Numbered from the stretch's first letter, positions 47,127-60,640 are shown. The stretch: 64,000 nucleotides of DNA from Epiperipatus broadwayi (GCA_028023455.1 JAQFVV010000001.1:18965611-19029610); one strand, 5' to 3'. The notes: generated by a model from the sequence alone, not told the origin. A program made the numbers and translations.

Positions 47127-48490
47127 TAAAATTCCATTTTCATTTATAACTGCAGTAGCCGTTAAATGCCATGCTAACGAAAACGAGGCTGTTAAAGGAA
47201 AAAAAATGAAAATGAGGGACAAAAATGGGATGTTGAAAGATTTATCATCTGTATATCTTTAAATAACTTTTTTAAAAAAATGCACATTACTTTTTTTACA
47301 TAATTCATTTACATTTTGTTATCAATACTGGTTTAAAATTTTGTATATATGTGTGTTCTTTATGGTTTTGCATTAAAATGCTTAACAAAGATTATTATAT
47401 CTATTTTTTCTTTCATAAAAAAATATATAATAAAATGCTTTAAAACATAAATAAAAATATATTCTTTTATTTAATTGAATGATTTTACTAATACAAACGC
47501 GCTCCCACCACATATAAGCAGTTATGTCTTTCCTCAAGAATATATATATATATTATGTAAATATTAAGTGTTCTCTTTTTCGCTGCTTTAAAAATAAAAA
47601 AAATACCATATTTCCATTGATAATTTGACTAAGCATTGTGAATGTAATATCATACCTGCTGTATGTGTATATGTATGTAAATAAAATAAGAGGGGGGGCA
47701 AAGAATGTTAGATGTATTCCTCTATTTAGTACATAATACATCAGTAAATTACTTTTCGTTTATCGATATATATATATAAAGAGAATAAATGATAAATTAA
47801 TAATACTTTTTATAGATCCATAGACAATTTTAAAAACATTATGCTAAGACTCGCCACAAACAAAGAAAACATAATGAAAATTAAATTATCTGATGCTCTT
47901 TATTTGCATTTTATTTCAATAACAAAAATTATATTGAACTGAATATCCACTTATTGAGCAAACCAAAAATATCCAATAGTTTCCTGCATAATTTAACATT
48001 TTCTAATTGATCTGCTTATTAAATACACCCTTTTTATCTGCCCATTCATTAGTTCCTATTCACATTTATCACTTCACATCCCATTTCAAGCCCCTCTCTT
48101 GTTCAATTTTTGATAATTTATAAACATTTACTGTGGTGCTGCAGTATCTCCAGTAAACAATTATTAAATTCGTGTTTGAAAATATCAATAATATAATAAT
48201 CATTCAATATTTTGCAGAATTATTAAGTAAATACAATTAATTAAACCGTTTTTAAAAGGAATTATTTTAAGATGCTTGAGATTCTATTCAAAGATGCTGT
48301 TAATTAGGGCAATGATAGAAACATTATATTCGGTGAATTTCACAAAGTTCTGCTGAGATTCATTTGCTTTTACTAACATGTATAATTAACACATTTGGAG
48401 CTGCTCCGGAGCAGCATCAATAGTTACTTTAGCATGATATGATTATTCTGGTTTCTCTTCAGAAGGAATAAATTTTTGTTTTCATTTAAG
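47127..48490. other. Presumed intron sequence, no exon seen
   Basis: A+T-rich with short (TA)n runs at 47539-47552 and 47766-47779. No frame with family resemblance was seen. Confidence 0.45.
48400..48415. repeat. Perfect 16-bp palindrome
   Basis: GCTGCTCCGGAGCAGC is fully self-complementary and GC-rich in an A+T-rich setting. Its function is unknown. It may be a binding site for a dimeric protein or the tip of a former foldback. Confidence 0.9.
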
Positions 48491-48837
48491 ATGAGCTATT
48501 AAAATAAACAATGAGGATTGCCAATTTCTCAACAGGCTTGTGATAAATGCTTAGTCAGAGCCAGCATTAAAAATATCTGTCAGGAACCCCCCCCCAAACC
48601 CCTGACCATGGTTTTGTGCTTTGGCAGTCAGGAATGCCAAAGCATGAAACCATGGTCAGGGGTTTGGGGGAGGGGGGTTCCTGACAGAGATATTTTAAGT
48701 GCTGGCCCTGGCTAAGCATTTATCACAAAGCTTGTTGAGGAATTGGCAATCTTCATTGTTTATAACTTACAAGCTTAAGAGAATAGGGTCATGTGATCTA
48801 TGACTCTTATTTTGACTATTTATGAGCTATTAAAATA
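48491..48837. mobile_element. Foldback insertion with 16-bp target-site duplication
   Basis: ATGAGCTATTAAAATA occurs exactly at 48491-48506 and again at 48822-48837. The insert between them begins at once with a long hairpin. The left arm (from AACAATGAGGATTGCCAAT at 48507) runs to about 48620, and the right arm ends GGCAATCTTCATTGTT at about 48760. The loop carries a further nested stem, GCTTTGGCA...TGCCAAAGC. The arm includes a C-run opposite a G-run and GGGGTTTGGGG-like text. A tail of about 60 bp follows the hairpin before the second target copy. A 16-bp duplication fits LINE-type target-primed insertion better than cut-and-paste transposition. The 48518-48715 open frame is the hairpin read through and is not a gene. 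Confidence 0.85.
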
Positions 48838-51800
48838 TTTTGGGTTTGTGGTGTTGTTTTTTTTAGATTAACATTTATAAATATTTATTATAGAAAAATA
48901 TTACAAAATAATAAAATATTTTAAATATTTATCACAATAAATGTTAGTGTTGAATATATTTTAAAAAATTATATTTTCCCATTGACCTTACATAAAAAAA
49001 ATTGATAAAAAGTGAAGTTAGATCTAATCCACATATTAGTATTTGTCAAACAACAGTTAATAAATACATTCTGTTTTTTAACAATGATCGGAATGGAAAA
49101 ATAAAAGGGTTATGTGGTTGCAAAATTAGAAGTACTCTATTTTCTTTCCTTAATTACATTTTGGTGAATATTATAATGAAGTACTCCTGCCTAAAAATTT
49201 CATGGGCTACCACTGATCTTTTATTTCTTTTATATATTTGACAAATTATTTCTTCATTTTTTAAAAATAATTTCCTATAGTATAATTTTATTCCTCCTCT
49301 TCCCTCATAACATTTTTCCAATAAATATTTCTTCTCATTTTTTTTTAAACTTCAGTATTTTAATTTTATCTAATCAGTTTATTTTTGAAATATATATATT
49401 AAACTATATTTCCAATGATTCTAATTGTTAATTTGTTTTTTTTTTCTCGCTTATATCATGCAAAGCAGAGAAATAGATTGGATTACTGATTTTCTTAATA
49501 ATTCATATTTCTGTTCAGAGTAAACAATTTAACACATAATTGTAAATTTCAATTTTTATAAAATTTAAGCTTATTTTCTATTAGGTAATTTTTTTATAAT
49601 GGTGTATAACAAATTTTTTAGCATTATGTATAGCTGACATTATTTTAGAAAAAAATTTTCTTTCGTTGCTTTTTTGTGAAAAGTTTCATTTACTGTTTTT
49701 TTTTTTTTTTTTAAAGAATTGTTGGAAAGCTCTTTGCTTTTCAGTAAGCTATTTATAAAAGAGCTGATTTTATTCTTTTTTACCTATATACAAATATTTA
49801 TGTTCTAATCAAATGATAGTCAGATTTGTGATATTCCTCTGCATTATTTAATGTGAGTGTGAGAGTGTTTTACAATTTCAAAATATATTAGTGATTTTAG
49901 TTTAGGAGAAGCTTGGTATTTTAGTATTATAACATGTATTAGTTATTTTTATTGTGAAAGATTTCATGACTTAGTAATATTGCATCCACTTGCGATGTTT
50001 ATAAATTGTGGTTTGAGCATAAACTTCATGAATCTGAGTAAACATATTAAAATGAAAGAGGCTTATTTTATTTTTTAGGTTATTAGCTGGAGGATAAAGA
50101 TCGCAAATTAATTTAGTTTTAAAAACATGATTGTAATGTATATTTGTGTGGATGTTGAACTTATGATTTGCATTTACTTTATTATTTTTCAAAAATATCT
50201 CCATCTTTAGCCAACATTATTATATTATTATCATTTCTAGTAAAGCTTACTATTTTTCTGTCATTTCTAATTTACAATAAAAACTTTAATATTATTTACT
50301 ATCTTTTTGCTTTAGCTTTAGCAATAATTGGAATAAGCATCTAGCCAATGATGTTTTTTGTATAGTTTTTATAAATTAATCTTAATCTTTTTAATTTTGT
50401 TACTTTTTTTGTAGTTACTCCAGAAAAAATATGTATCTAATTTTCAATGTCCATAGTATTTGAATCTTTAATTATTTTTTTTAATATCATCATATCTATT
50501 TCTATGATTTTTATTAATTCATTATGAATTTATACATGTCATAATTTTAAAATTATGAACAGTTTTTATATCTATTAAATTTAGAAGACATGACTCATAG
50601 CTAACCTTTTGCAAATTTAGATATCATGATATTTACATAAGGGAAAAGAAATTAATATATACTGTATCAAAATAAAATATCTGTGGCTCAATTTTTTAAA
50701 ACTAACATTTATGTTAATATTATTGAATCATTAGTTTGATTTGTTCTCAAAAGAACTGTTTAGTGTAACAAAGTGATGAGAGATCAAAGAGTTAAAAGTT
50801 TCCAAATTGAAGCTTAACTTAATATTTCTGAGATTTGAACATTATGCAAGCTCTTGAGTAACTAATTATTTGATTATTTTTAATGCTTTCTTTTATTATA
50901 AAATTTAAAACAACAGCAAAACGTCGAATTACTTAATAATTTATTTTAAATTATTAAAAAAAGCTTATTCAATATGCTAATACTTTTATAATAGTGTTTA
51001 TTAAAATGAAACTTAAATATTTGTTTCTTTTATTTTAAGTTTTATTGTTAATAATTATATATTTTTATTGATTATATTTGCTTATTTTATTTATCATTAT
51101 GTCATAGTTCTGAGGAATACTGCAGGACAATCAAAACTTCAAGTTGAGTGTGTCTATATATATATATATATAAAAAAAAACTATTTGCTATACATTGTTT
51201 GAAGTAAGATATATAAATTGTATTTATATAAAATGTTACAGTAATATAAAGGATTGATAGATTTAGTAACAGCTGCATATATTTTAAACACATTGCCAAC
51301 TATTTGTGGAGCATTATCATGTAACCTATTAATTTTGGGTGGCTTGTGAACTCCAACATGAATATCTAAAATGCAGATTTTAAAAAAAATTAATATATAT
51401 ATATTCAAATGCAAGAACTATTTATTATTCATCACTATAGCAGTGGTTGTGGAAAAACAATATAATGAGAAAATTCATGATGAACAAAAGAAAAATTGTC
51501 AAAGAAATAATGTTATTATTATTTATGTCAGATTAAAAAGCAGTAAAACTATGTTATTTACTTTTAAATATAACAAGTAATATTCTTTACTCATGAATAT
51601 AATTTAATATTGCATTGTTCATATTTTTTATTTAATATGTTGGAGGATCTATGAAAGTTGCATTAGTACTGCAATCAGCACTGCAATGAATTTATTATCT
51701 AGAATCTACTTAGTGCTTATTCCAATCTAAAGCATTTAAATGTTTAGATTTTAACTGAATTTATTGTCTCTAAATGTAATATAAAGGTTCAGAGAAAAAT

Positions 51801-53940
51801 TTGCTTTACAAGCAAATTTACTAAAGGAAAACAAAGTTTTACATTTATAGAAAAAATGTTTTGCATTTGTATAATCTTTTTATCAATTTGATAATAACTA
51901 TTTATATTTAAGAGTTTCTTCTGTATTTGTTTTGTAAAATAATTAAATAATTATTTCTTAATAAGTACATGATGTTATATATAGCTTGTGTTTAAATAAA
52001 TTTGAATATTAGAAGAAAACTGATATCTAGCAGGAAGTGAATTTAATTATTTTAATTGGAAATTGCATTTTAATAATTTTTAAAATAATTTTAACAACAA
52101 AAAGCAAAGTTTTGTTAAAAATATATTGTTGTTTTTTCATTAAATATATATTTTTAGATTGAAGGCTATTATGAATTACATGTGGTAATAAGACTATTAT
52201 TTTTTCATTTCAAAATCTATATTTTGTGTTTAGAAATAATTTCTTTATTTGCACATATCCTTTTAATATAAATTTAGCTTAAATATAGAGTTGATAGACA
52301 ATAAGTAGATTTTTATTAAAAGATAATACCATGGGAGGGGGGATTTAAAAATGAACAGAAAAGGTTTTGAATTTATTCCAAAACATCATTTTTGAAAGAT
52401 TAAAAATATACAAATATGGATTAAATGAAGATAAAACTTTAATTTTTATATTAAAAAATAATGATAAAACTAATATTGTTTTTCCATAGTTTTCCCATTA
52501 TCAATTTTATTTTAAAATTTGAAGACTCACAAAGTAAGTCATTCTTAAGATAAAACTTGACCAATGCAATTTAATATTATGTTTGAATTCATATTTTAAA
52601 GTGTGATAAATCATTGATATTAAATATTTTGCAATATGTTTTTTTAGAATTTTCACTTCTATAAATAAAAATATATCAATTCTTTTATTAGAGTATATAT
52701 AGTTAAGCAAAATTATGTAATCTTTCAATAATTTAATTTTTTAATTCAGAATTCCAAGGAAGCTATATAATGCTACAGTTAGACTCCAAGTAAATCAGTC
52801 ATAGCTATATGTTGCATTTATTCAATGATTTTGCATTTATTGAACTACAAAAACTTAAATTAAAGTATGGTTTAATTAATTTTAATTCTAACATATCTAG
52901 TTCCTAAATTTATTGATAAAAAAATCAATTCAAGAACAGTCTCCACCATATCTCTGAGAATGTACTGAGTGAGCTTATACAGTTTCAGTCTTTATTAAAA
53001 TCATTAAAACAAAAAATGTAACTGTACATAATTTATTTACTTGTTTATATATATTTGAAAAATTAAATTGAATATTTATTTCTTATTAAGTATGTGATGT
53101 TTGCATTCAGCTTTTATTGAAATATATTTATTGTTTTAGAAAAAAAAATTATCAGCTAAAAATATAGTAATGACATACTCAGGAAATATCTCTTATCACC
53201 AAACAAAAAACATCCATTATCAAATATATTATTATTATTATTGATGTTTTTTTTGGAATTAATTATGAGTTGAACTAATATTTTAAGAATAATTTAATCA
53301 TATGAATAGAAATTTGGTAGAGATTTTTTTTCATTCAATGCATTTTTAACTGAATGGTTAAAATGAAGACTTTTGAACAATTAAATTTCTGTTTATTATT
53401 CTTTTTGTTTATTTGTGAAATTTATATATTTTAAAGATTACTTTTATTTTTTGAAGATATGTTTTAAACAAAAATTTTCAAAAATGTAAAAATTTAAGAA
53501 AAATAAGTTTTCCTTTTTATATATAAAAAAAAAATACAAAAAGTAATTAGCACATGAAATTTGAAAGGGGAATGAAAAATTTAATTTAAAAAGAACAATT
53601 TTTATATCTCATCTCATTAAAATTAAATATTTATTTTATATTTGCTCTCAGTAATTAGAGAATGATTTTAATTGCATGAAATTTTATAAAGATTTTATTT
53701 TCCAATTGCATTTTTTTTTTAATCTGTACATTTTTAAATATTAATTTTGCTTTTATTTGTATTTATTTTTATGTAAATTTTAATTAGTCTCAGAAGCTAA
53801 TCATATGGCAGAGAATGTTTATATTTTATTTGTCTAATTATAATTTCATCTTTGAAGTATAAATGTAGCATTTACTTATAAAATCAGAACTATTAATAAA
53901 TACTATAATTAAAAAAAATGTATAACATGATGTATATAAT
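48838..53940. other. Long A+T-rich stretch, no gene seen
   Basis: Non-coding by inspection. It contains many homopolymer T runs (for example 49698-49712) and short (TA)n tracts (for example 51156-51171). Short frames at 49002-49241, 49971-50204, 51371-51580 and 52507-52728 show no family motif and are dominated by Ile, Asn, Lys and Phe, as expected of chance frames at this base composition. Confidence 0.45.
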
Positions 53941-53946
53941 TGAACA

Positions 53947-54036
53947 AGAAGTAATTGAAGCTTCCAATGAGTTATCATCTGCCTTTTAAAGAATTTATTT
54001 ACATACATAATTCATTGGAAGCTTCATTTACTTTCT
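53947..54036. repeat. Short inverted repeat, 25-bp arms
   Basis: The arm AGAAGTAATTGAAGCTTCCAATGAG-type sequence (53947-53971) is complementary, with two or three mismatches, to 54012-54036. The shared perfect core is GAAGCTTCCAATGA. The loop is about 40 bp. It may be a very small foldback element. Confidence 0.75.
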
Positions 54037-54103
54037 GTTTAGTTACATATAATGAGTTGTTTAAATTATTTACAAACATTATGTATAAATATACATGCAT
54101 TAC

Positions 54104-54160
<57 letters not shown>
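54104..54160. repeat. (TA)n microsatellite
   Basis: A pure AT run of about 28 units. Confidence 0.95.
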
Positions 54161-54163
<3 letters not shown>

Positions 54164-55348
54164 CTTGTTTTATTGAAAATTACATCATATTTTTAAGTCC
54201 CTCATACTATTTTTCAGATTTTATATTATGAAACAATTTTATTTTCCTATTTATAAATTTCCATTTTATGAAGCTTAGAAATTTTTATAATGTTATGTAA
54301 TGTTGATTATGTAAAAGCATGGTTAATAATGATATGATAAATAAGAATCTCTGTAGTTTTAGTTGCTAAAAGTATAGATAGAAGTATTCATGCTATATTA
54401 AATAAGCCTCATACAGCAGTCTTAATATAACTTGCAATTCTGGTAAGAAAACATCTGTTTTCAAGGAAAGACAATTTAAACAGAATATCCAATATATTAA
54501 TATAATTTGGGAATGCTAAATATGAAGATGATAATGTTAGAGCCAAAATAATTTAAATAGCATTATTAAATTTGCAGCTGAGAATAATTATATTCTTAGT
54601 ATTAAAAAAAGTAGAAAAGACATTTTTATTGGATTAATATTTCTGCAATGTTAGACTGAAGTGAAGCATGATACATAAGTTTAAATTATATCCAACTCTA
54701 TTATAAAGCATATTGGAAAAAAGTATGTTACATCTTACTGATATTGATTATGGGAAATTACAAATAGCATATAAAAAAAATAAACATATTAATGTGGAAC
54801 ATCTTTAGATTTCAGCATGCAAAAGATAAAAAATGAAGCCAGCTATAGGAGGGAAAAGGTTTTGATAGAAAGTTATAGACACCAAACAATAATGAATAGC
54901 TTTCTAGATACCAAAGTTTATTAAGACATAGTCTATTCTTAACAGTATATTTAATAGCCACTAAGGAAAGATTATTATATTAATTGTTAAAATTTTCATG
55001 CTCATTGGATAATCGGTAAAAAAAAAAAATGTTCTAATAATAGTTAAAAATAGATTACAATACTCATATGTGTGTTTGTTATTTCCCGTAAGTTTTAAGT
55101 AGTAGTTTTTTAAATAGTAAGTTTTATAGCGGTAAGAGTTTTGAAAATAGTAAACAAGTGTTAAATAGAAGTAGTAGTAGTTAGTCGCTTTTTTCGTTGT
55201 TTGTTGTTCGAGGTAGGTTGTTTGCAAATTAGCAGGTTGGTTAAAATTGATCGGTTGGTAGAATATATATATATATTGATAGTATTATTCCCAGGAGCTT
55301 TTGTTTTATTATTAAAATAAATTAAAATTTATTAGTTACAACAGAAGC
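54161..55348. other. A+T-rich stretch, no gene seen
   Basis: No gene or clear repeat. The minus-strand frame 54961-55227 covers a stretch with many TAGTAG/TAGTAA-like words and has no motif. Confidence 0.4.
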
Positions 55349-55721
55349 TTTGTTTCAGTACAATAACAAGTACTTTCAGAGCTTTTTTCTCAAATTATAA
55401 AAATGTGTGTGATGAGATTTAAAATCATTTTTTTGCTATTATTTTTTCCTCATTTAAAAATTCTATTGGTTGAGAAGTTTTAAAAATATTTTATCCTCCA
55501 ACAGCTTTCTTCAAATATTGTTAATTTTCTTCAATTTACACTTTTCATTTATGCTCTTAGGCCTTTAAAATATCTCTATAGCTGCCCTTAGTAGTCTCTG
55601 GTCAATAGAATTTGAGAATGAGGAGAAAATAACTAAGAAAAAAATAATTTAAAATCTCACCACAGCCATTTTTATGATTTGTAAAAGCTCTGAGAAAAGT
55701 ACTTATTATTGTATCAAAACA
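55349..55721. repeat. Inverted repeat, arms about 125 bp
   Basis: Left arm 55349-55480, right arm 55600-55721. Paired phrases include CAATAATAAGTACTTT, CAGAGCTTTT, GATTTTAAATT-type text and CTATTGACCA/TGGTCAATAG-like inner ends. The loop of about 120 bp is unpaired. Moderate divergence. No coding sequence. Confidence 0.75.
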
Positions 55722-57289
55722 TCATCTATTTAGCTATTTTATTTTTACTATATGGAAGCTCCCAGAAGTAATACTATAAATTGTTATATCCATGAAAATA
55801 TTACTATATATATATAACAAAATATGTGCAATTATAACAATGCTTCTTATAGGAAAAAATAATAAGAGCATTAACCATAACTTTAACGCCTTGTCAATAC
55901 TTAGGAATATTTTCGAAGACAAATTTTGTCATGTTTTTAACATTCCAAATGATAGATGGTTTGCAATAAAAATAAGTATTGGAAACAAAAAACAAAACAA
56001 GCATGCTTCATTAATAATATAGACAGTAATAAATAAGAAATTAATAGTCTTTGATTGGTGGAACACGCACAATTATATGTATAAATTTCTATTTTCTTTT
56101 TTGATTATAATGTTTGCTTTTAAAAAAAAATGCTTAGCATTGAAAATGCATTAATAGTATATTTAAGAAATGGTGATCATGTGAAGTATATTTAATGTTT
56201 TTAATATTTTTTTCACATAAAAAGCATTGTTATGATTGCATGTAATTTATTATATTTTAGTAACAAAGTTTTCAGTTTATTATAAAATTTATTGGTAGTG
56301 TATTTTTAATAACTACCATAAAATACATGTGTGAGGAGGAATGATAATTATGAAGTGACTTGGCAAATCACATAATCAGTTATTTTATGAGTCTTAGCAA
56401 ATAAAATATTTGAATAATAAAAATATTAACCTAATGGTTTTTAACTAAATGATGTAAGAATGATAATTTTATCAAAACAAAAAATCAAAACTTTTTAGGA
56501 CCATTTTTAGAAAAAGAATTTACTGGTTAACAACTTATTGGTGATTGACTTCAAATAATTTGTCAAAAATTAAGATTTTTTTTCTTCCAGATAATGTTAG
56601 TAGACACACCAGGAAAAATAATATTAAAATATAACTGACTTTTAAAACGTTGGAGGACAAAAAGAGGAAATAATTAGATAATCCAATAATTTATGCTGAA
56701 TAATCAATTTAGGCTTTACTTATCTTAAGTTTGTTTTTTTGATTAAAATAAATAAATACCAAAACAGTTAAAATTAATATAAAAAATTAATTTTATATAA
56801 TTTAGCATTTTAGTTTACAGTGCATTTATAGTATGAACACACACATATAAATGTATATATACATATCAATGTACTCTTGTAATATTTGTACACACTTATA
56901 TAAGTATGAATTACAAATATATTCTAACAAGATTGATTACTATCCGCAAATTTCAGTATCTGCAGTCTGGCCTATAATATATTATCATAGATGCAGGAAA
57001 GATAGTGCATATTTTTGTCTAGAAAATTTGCATCTATAAGTGTAGTACTTTAAAAAATTCTATGTTTTGAGAGTTTTGATGTAGAATGACCAAAGAAAGA
57101 AATAATTTGAATTTTTTTTTTCTTCTAGATTTTACAGATGTTCCGGTTTCAGCAACTACAAATTAAAAAAAAATGCTGTGTGTAAGTTAAATTAAAAAAT
57201 GAAATTACAGCACTGAATTTGAGCTAAAGATTAGAAAGAACTTTACAAAGCTTTTGAATGACATTTTCATTATAAATTGTTACATTTTT
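55722..57289. other. A+T-rich stretch, no gene seen
   Basis: Short frames at 55792-56022 and 56851-57039 have no recognisable feature. Confidence 0.4.
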
Positions 57290-57487
57290 ATTTACCATTG
57301 TCAAACTCACTCCACTCACAACATTGACACCACCCATTTCAGATGAATACAATAATAATTATGACTAATCATTTTCTAAACTAAAGATTATCTCTAGCAC
57401 AGATATAAACATTAAACCTCAGTTGAGATTAATATATGACGTGGTTGGTGTCAACATTGTGAGTGAGTTTGACAATAGTAAATATAT
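57290..57487. mobile_element. MITE-like element with about 45-bp terminal inverted repeats
   Basis: The left end reads TTTACCATTGTCAAACTCAC and the right end, on the minus strand, ATTTACTATTGTCAAACTCA. Pairing continues through CAC(T)CACAATGTTGACACCA on both. Total length is about 195 bp with a unique A+T-rich middle and no frame. Long terminal inverted repeats on a very short non-coding body are typical of miniature DNA transposons. The target duplication cannot be told from the A+T flanks. Confidence 0.7.
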
Positions 57488-58633
57488 ATATAATAATTTA
57501 CTGTAGATAAATACTCTTCATATAATAGAGATATAGGTGAGAGATTGTGACCTGGACCAACCAATGAGCATGAAATGCATCTTGGGAGTCATTTATCTTT
57601 TATTGTATTTTTATTTATATGAATTTAAAAAGAATGGGAGGTGTGAGATTGTTTAATATATCTATTTTCATTATACTATCATAAACACAATCTTCTTTTT
57701 TTTTCAAAGTTCAAATTAATGATAGGAAAAATTCTAAAAGTAGAATTATTTTTTGTTCAACATAATTTAATAACATTAAGAGAAAAAATACTTAGTGCTG
57801 GATGCAGATATCCTTATACCATTTTTTAAAATCAGAGCTAAATTATAATTGATCTTGATGTGATCCAATAAAAAATTAACTTTTAAAATAGATTTAAAAT
57901 ACTAATTAAAAGCTTGAAGCCACATAGAATGACTATTTTTCTGGTAAACTTAAAATAATTTTTATTAATAATTTTACTTTATATAAATACATGATTAAAC
58001 AAAATAATGGAGGATATATATTTGAGAACTGAGGGTTTAAAATAAAAAATGCTCATTTAGCAGGAGGTTTTGGAAATAATAATAATCTTAGCAGCAAATA
58101 GATATAATAATAGAAATAGTTCCATTTGATTAATTTGTACTCCAGAGATATCATCAATGATTTATATTGACAATTAAAACCACAAACATATAATATGATA
58201 CTATCTCTGGATTAAGTAAAAATTTGATCTCAGTGATATGTGAAATAGAACAAAATAGATTACTGTGAAATGAGATCAAAGAAAGCACATAGAATATGTG
58301 CTAATCATACAATGAGGTTAATATTGCAATAAATAACAAATTTACTGAGATGTAATTATAAATATCAGTGAAGATACCTACATATTGAGATTTTTGCACA
58401 GACTTTATATTAATTTTTTTCATTGCAATCAATGTTATAATAAAAAAATAATAATAAAAGCTTGCTTTCATTGTGAATAAAGATATTAGCCTGGAAAAAC
58501 AAACTTTCTGAGATAGGATATATAATGAGTTAAAGCCATGCAGATAATATATATAATAAAAAACAATGTATACTGCTACTTGAAATCTATATAAAATATT
58601 TGAAACACATTTCAAATATATATATATATATAT
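57488..58633. other. A+T-rich stretch with a minor inverted repeat
   Basis: CCAGAGATATCAT (58142-58154) and its near-complement ATGATACTATCTCTGG (58196-58211) form a small hairpin. The 130-codon minus-strand frame 58301-58693 runs through a TA tract and into the LTR-like element and is rejected as a gene. A (TA)n tract ends directly at 58633. Confidence 0.4.
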
Positions 58634-58837
58634 TGTAACGATCCGGAGAATAGCACTTAACAGTATCTGCACTACAGTGCACCATCTAGGCATTTGAACC
58701 TAGAAAAATTTATAAAGTTGGCAGATACGTAAGTCAAAAAAAAATATTTTTTTTTTTTTTAAATATTTTGCTTCCGGTCGTTAGCCCATGTCACTAGCTC
58801 AATGGAATAGCAGAGATTAAATAATATAATCTAAGAG

Positions 58838-58850
58838 TATATAAAAAAGG
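58838..58850 (+). promoter_or_regulatory. TATA box within LTR-like element
   Basis: TATATAAAAAAGG, about 200 bases from the left end, is well placed for an LTR promoter. Confidence 0.4.
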
Positions 58851-60249
58851 AATAAAATAAGCCACTGCCAGTAATTAACATATAAACATTTATTAACACA
58901 CATATATAAGATTTAAAATTATTTTAGCATCAGTTTACCTTTTAAAATTCAACTTACATTTTTAACTTTGATTTTAATTTACATTTTAATTTTTACAACT
59001 TTACATTTTAATTTTTTATAAGTTCGCACAGAGGAGTTTATAAAAGTTTGTTTTAAAATGTTGAGTATAGATCAATTACATAGATTACAATGGTTAAAAA
59101 CATTTCAAAATAAACATAAATGATCAAAATATAAAATCATTGATACTGACAATTGCAGAGGGAAATTTATAAGTAACCCAATAGTATTCACCATAAGATA
59201 CTTGCATTGTCACCAATAACTTAAAAGACATCCGAATAAATACATTATAGATACTCACTGTAAGGTATCATTATTTATCGAATGTCTATATATTTTGATC
59301 AAATATGAAAACCCAAAACATACTTAACCGATAACCAATCCATGCAAGTGTCTATAAACAACTTAAATTTAATGCATTTTTATTTAGGGTCGAGTATGAA
59401 TAGACTACATAGATTTGCATTTGAAAATAAACATTCTACCCCTATTTAACCTTAGGCTAAAATTCGTAATCAAACTGGCATCAATCCATCTGATATATCG
59501 ATGTATTCAATATAATACGAAATACGGCGGCACAAAAAGTTAAGAGAAGAAATTGCCTCTCTTCAGATAGGAATATTACATCTATCTGACAAGAAGGGCA
59601 ATAAAACAAAAACTCCATAGAAAGGAACTGCGGTATCCGACTTATAATTCCTTCCATAGGCAAATGGAAGTGTGCGGCGTATGAAGCGATTCTGCCCGTA
59701 GCGAATCCATATTACATCTACTAATCACACAAATATATCCAATCCATTGACCCAATTCAACTACGAAACAAATAACCTAAGATTACCCTCCCCTAATATA
59801 ACTTTACAAATCTATACAGCCATTCACGCCCGACTTAAGTTTAACATTTTTATAATTTAATTTATCGCACAACAAAAATCATAATAAAACTTAAAGAACA
59901 AAAAATAAATAAATAAATAAATAAATGGAAATGATTTTACAAAAGAAACACATCAAATAAAATTATAACTAATTAATAAATATTTTAGTTTGGTCAGATA
60001 GGATTCTATTGCAGTATTTACCAAAAAGTTTTAAAATTTAGAGTTCTTATTGTTCAAATGAATATAAAGTTCTTACGATTTTTTAAAATGTCCAATTTTA
60101 TCTGTTGCTTGCCATGAACGTGAATTCCCATGCTGTCCTAAGATTGGTATTCTGTTGGCCGATTTATTTATCCATCCGGAGGTTTTTGCTTTAACTGGTT
60201 CTCAATGTAGAAAATGATAGTTCATTTCTCCTTTTTTCTTAGTAGAACT

Positions 60250-60284
60250 GAAGGGATTGAAGAGTGCATCTTTTCAATCCCTTC
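60250..60284. repeat. 12-bp hairpin inside LTR-like element
   Basis: GAAGGGATTGAA and its perfect complement TTCAATCCCTTC enclose an 11-base loop. It could be a structured RNA element in the LTR transcript. Confidence 0.8.
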
Positions 60285-60640
60285 TCCTTCACCTCCACAC
60301 TAACACATATCGGTCACATCTCTCAATAACCAAATAATTAATAATTTTCAAACTTGTCCTTTTATATTAATTTGAAGGATTCAATGGACGTTACTTCATG
60401 ATGATGATATGGTCCTTTCGTTGAGGTCTGATTCCATTGTTTTTCATTCATTCGCTATTTGTTTCTATTGTTTTCCTATCTGACCGATGTTTTTACATTT
60501 AAATGCCCAAGGCTAGTTTATATTTAACTAATTAAAACAACCATTTCCATTTCTGATTAATTAATGTGTTTTCAAACTTAAAGATATATTTTTATCTTTA
60601 AATCTCTATTGAAAATTTAGTTTTAAAACACTTTTTCTTT

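Noticed and set aside
48518-48715. 65-codon frame with unusual Pro and Gly content
   Set aside because: It is the foldback hairpin read through both arms, so its composition comes from the C-run and G-run.
51421-51580. Possible second exon for the 46923 gene (AVVVEKQYNEKIHDEQ)
   Set aside because: The acceptors available (after ATAG or ATAGCAG) put the frame in a phase that does not match the codon-boundary donor at 47120, and family resemblance is weak.
58301-58693. 130-codon minus-strand frame, the longest outside the LINE and Penelope regions
   Set aside because: It crosses a (TA)n tract and the boundary of the LTR-like element, has no recognisable motif, and has chance-like composition.
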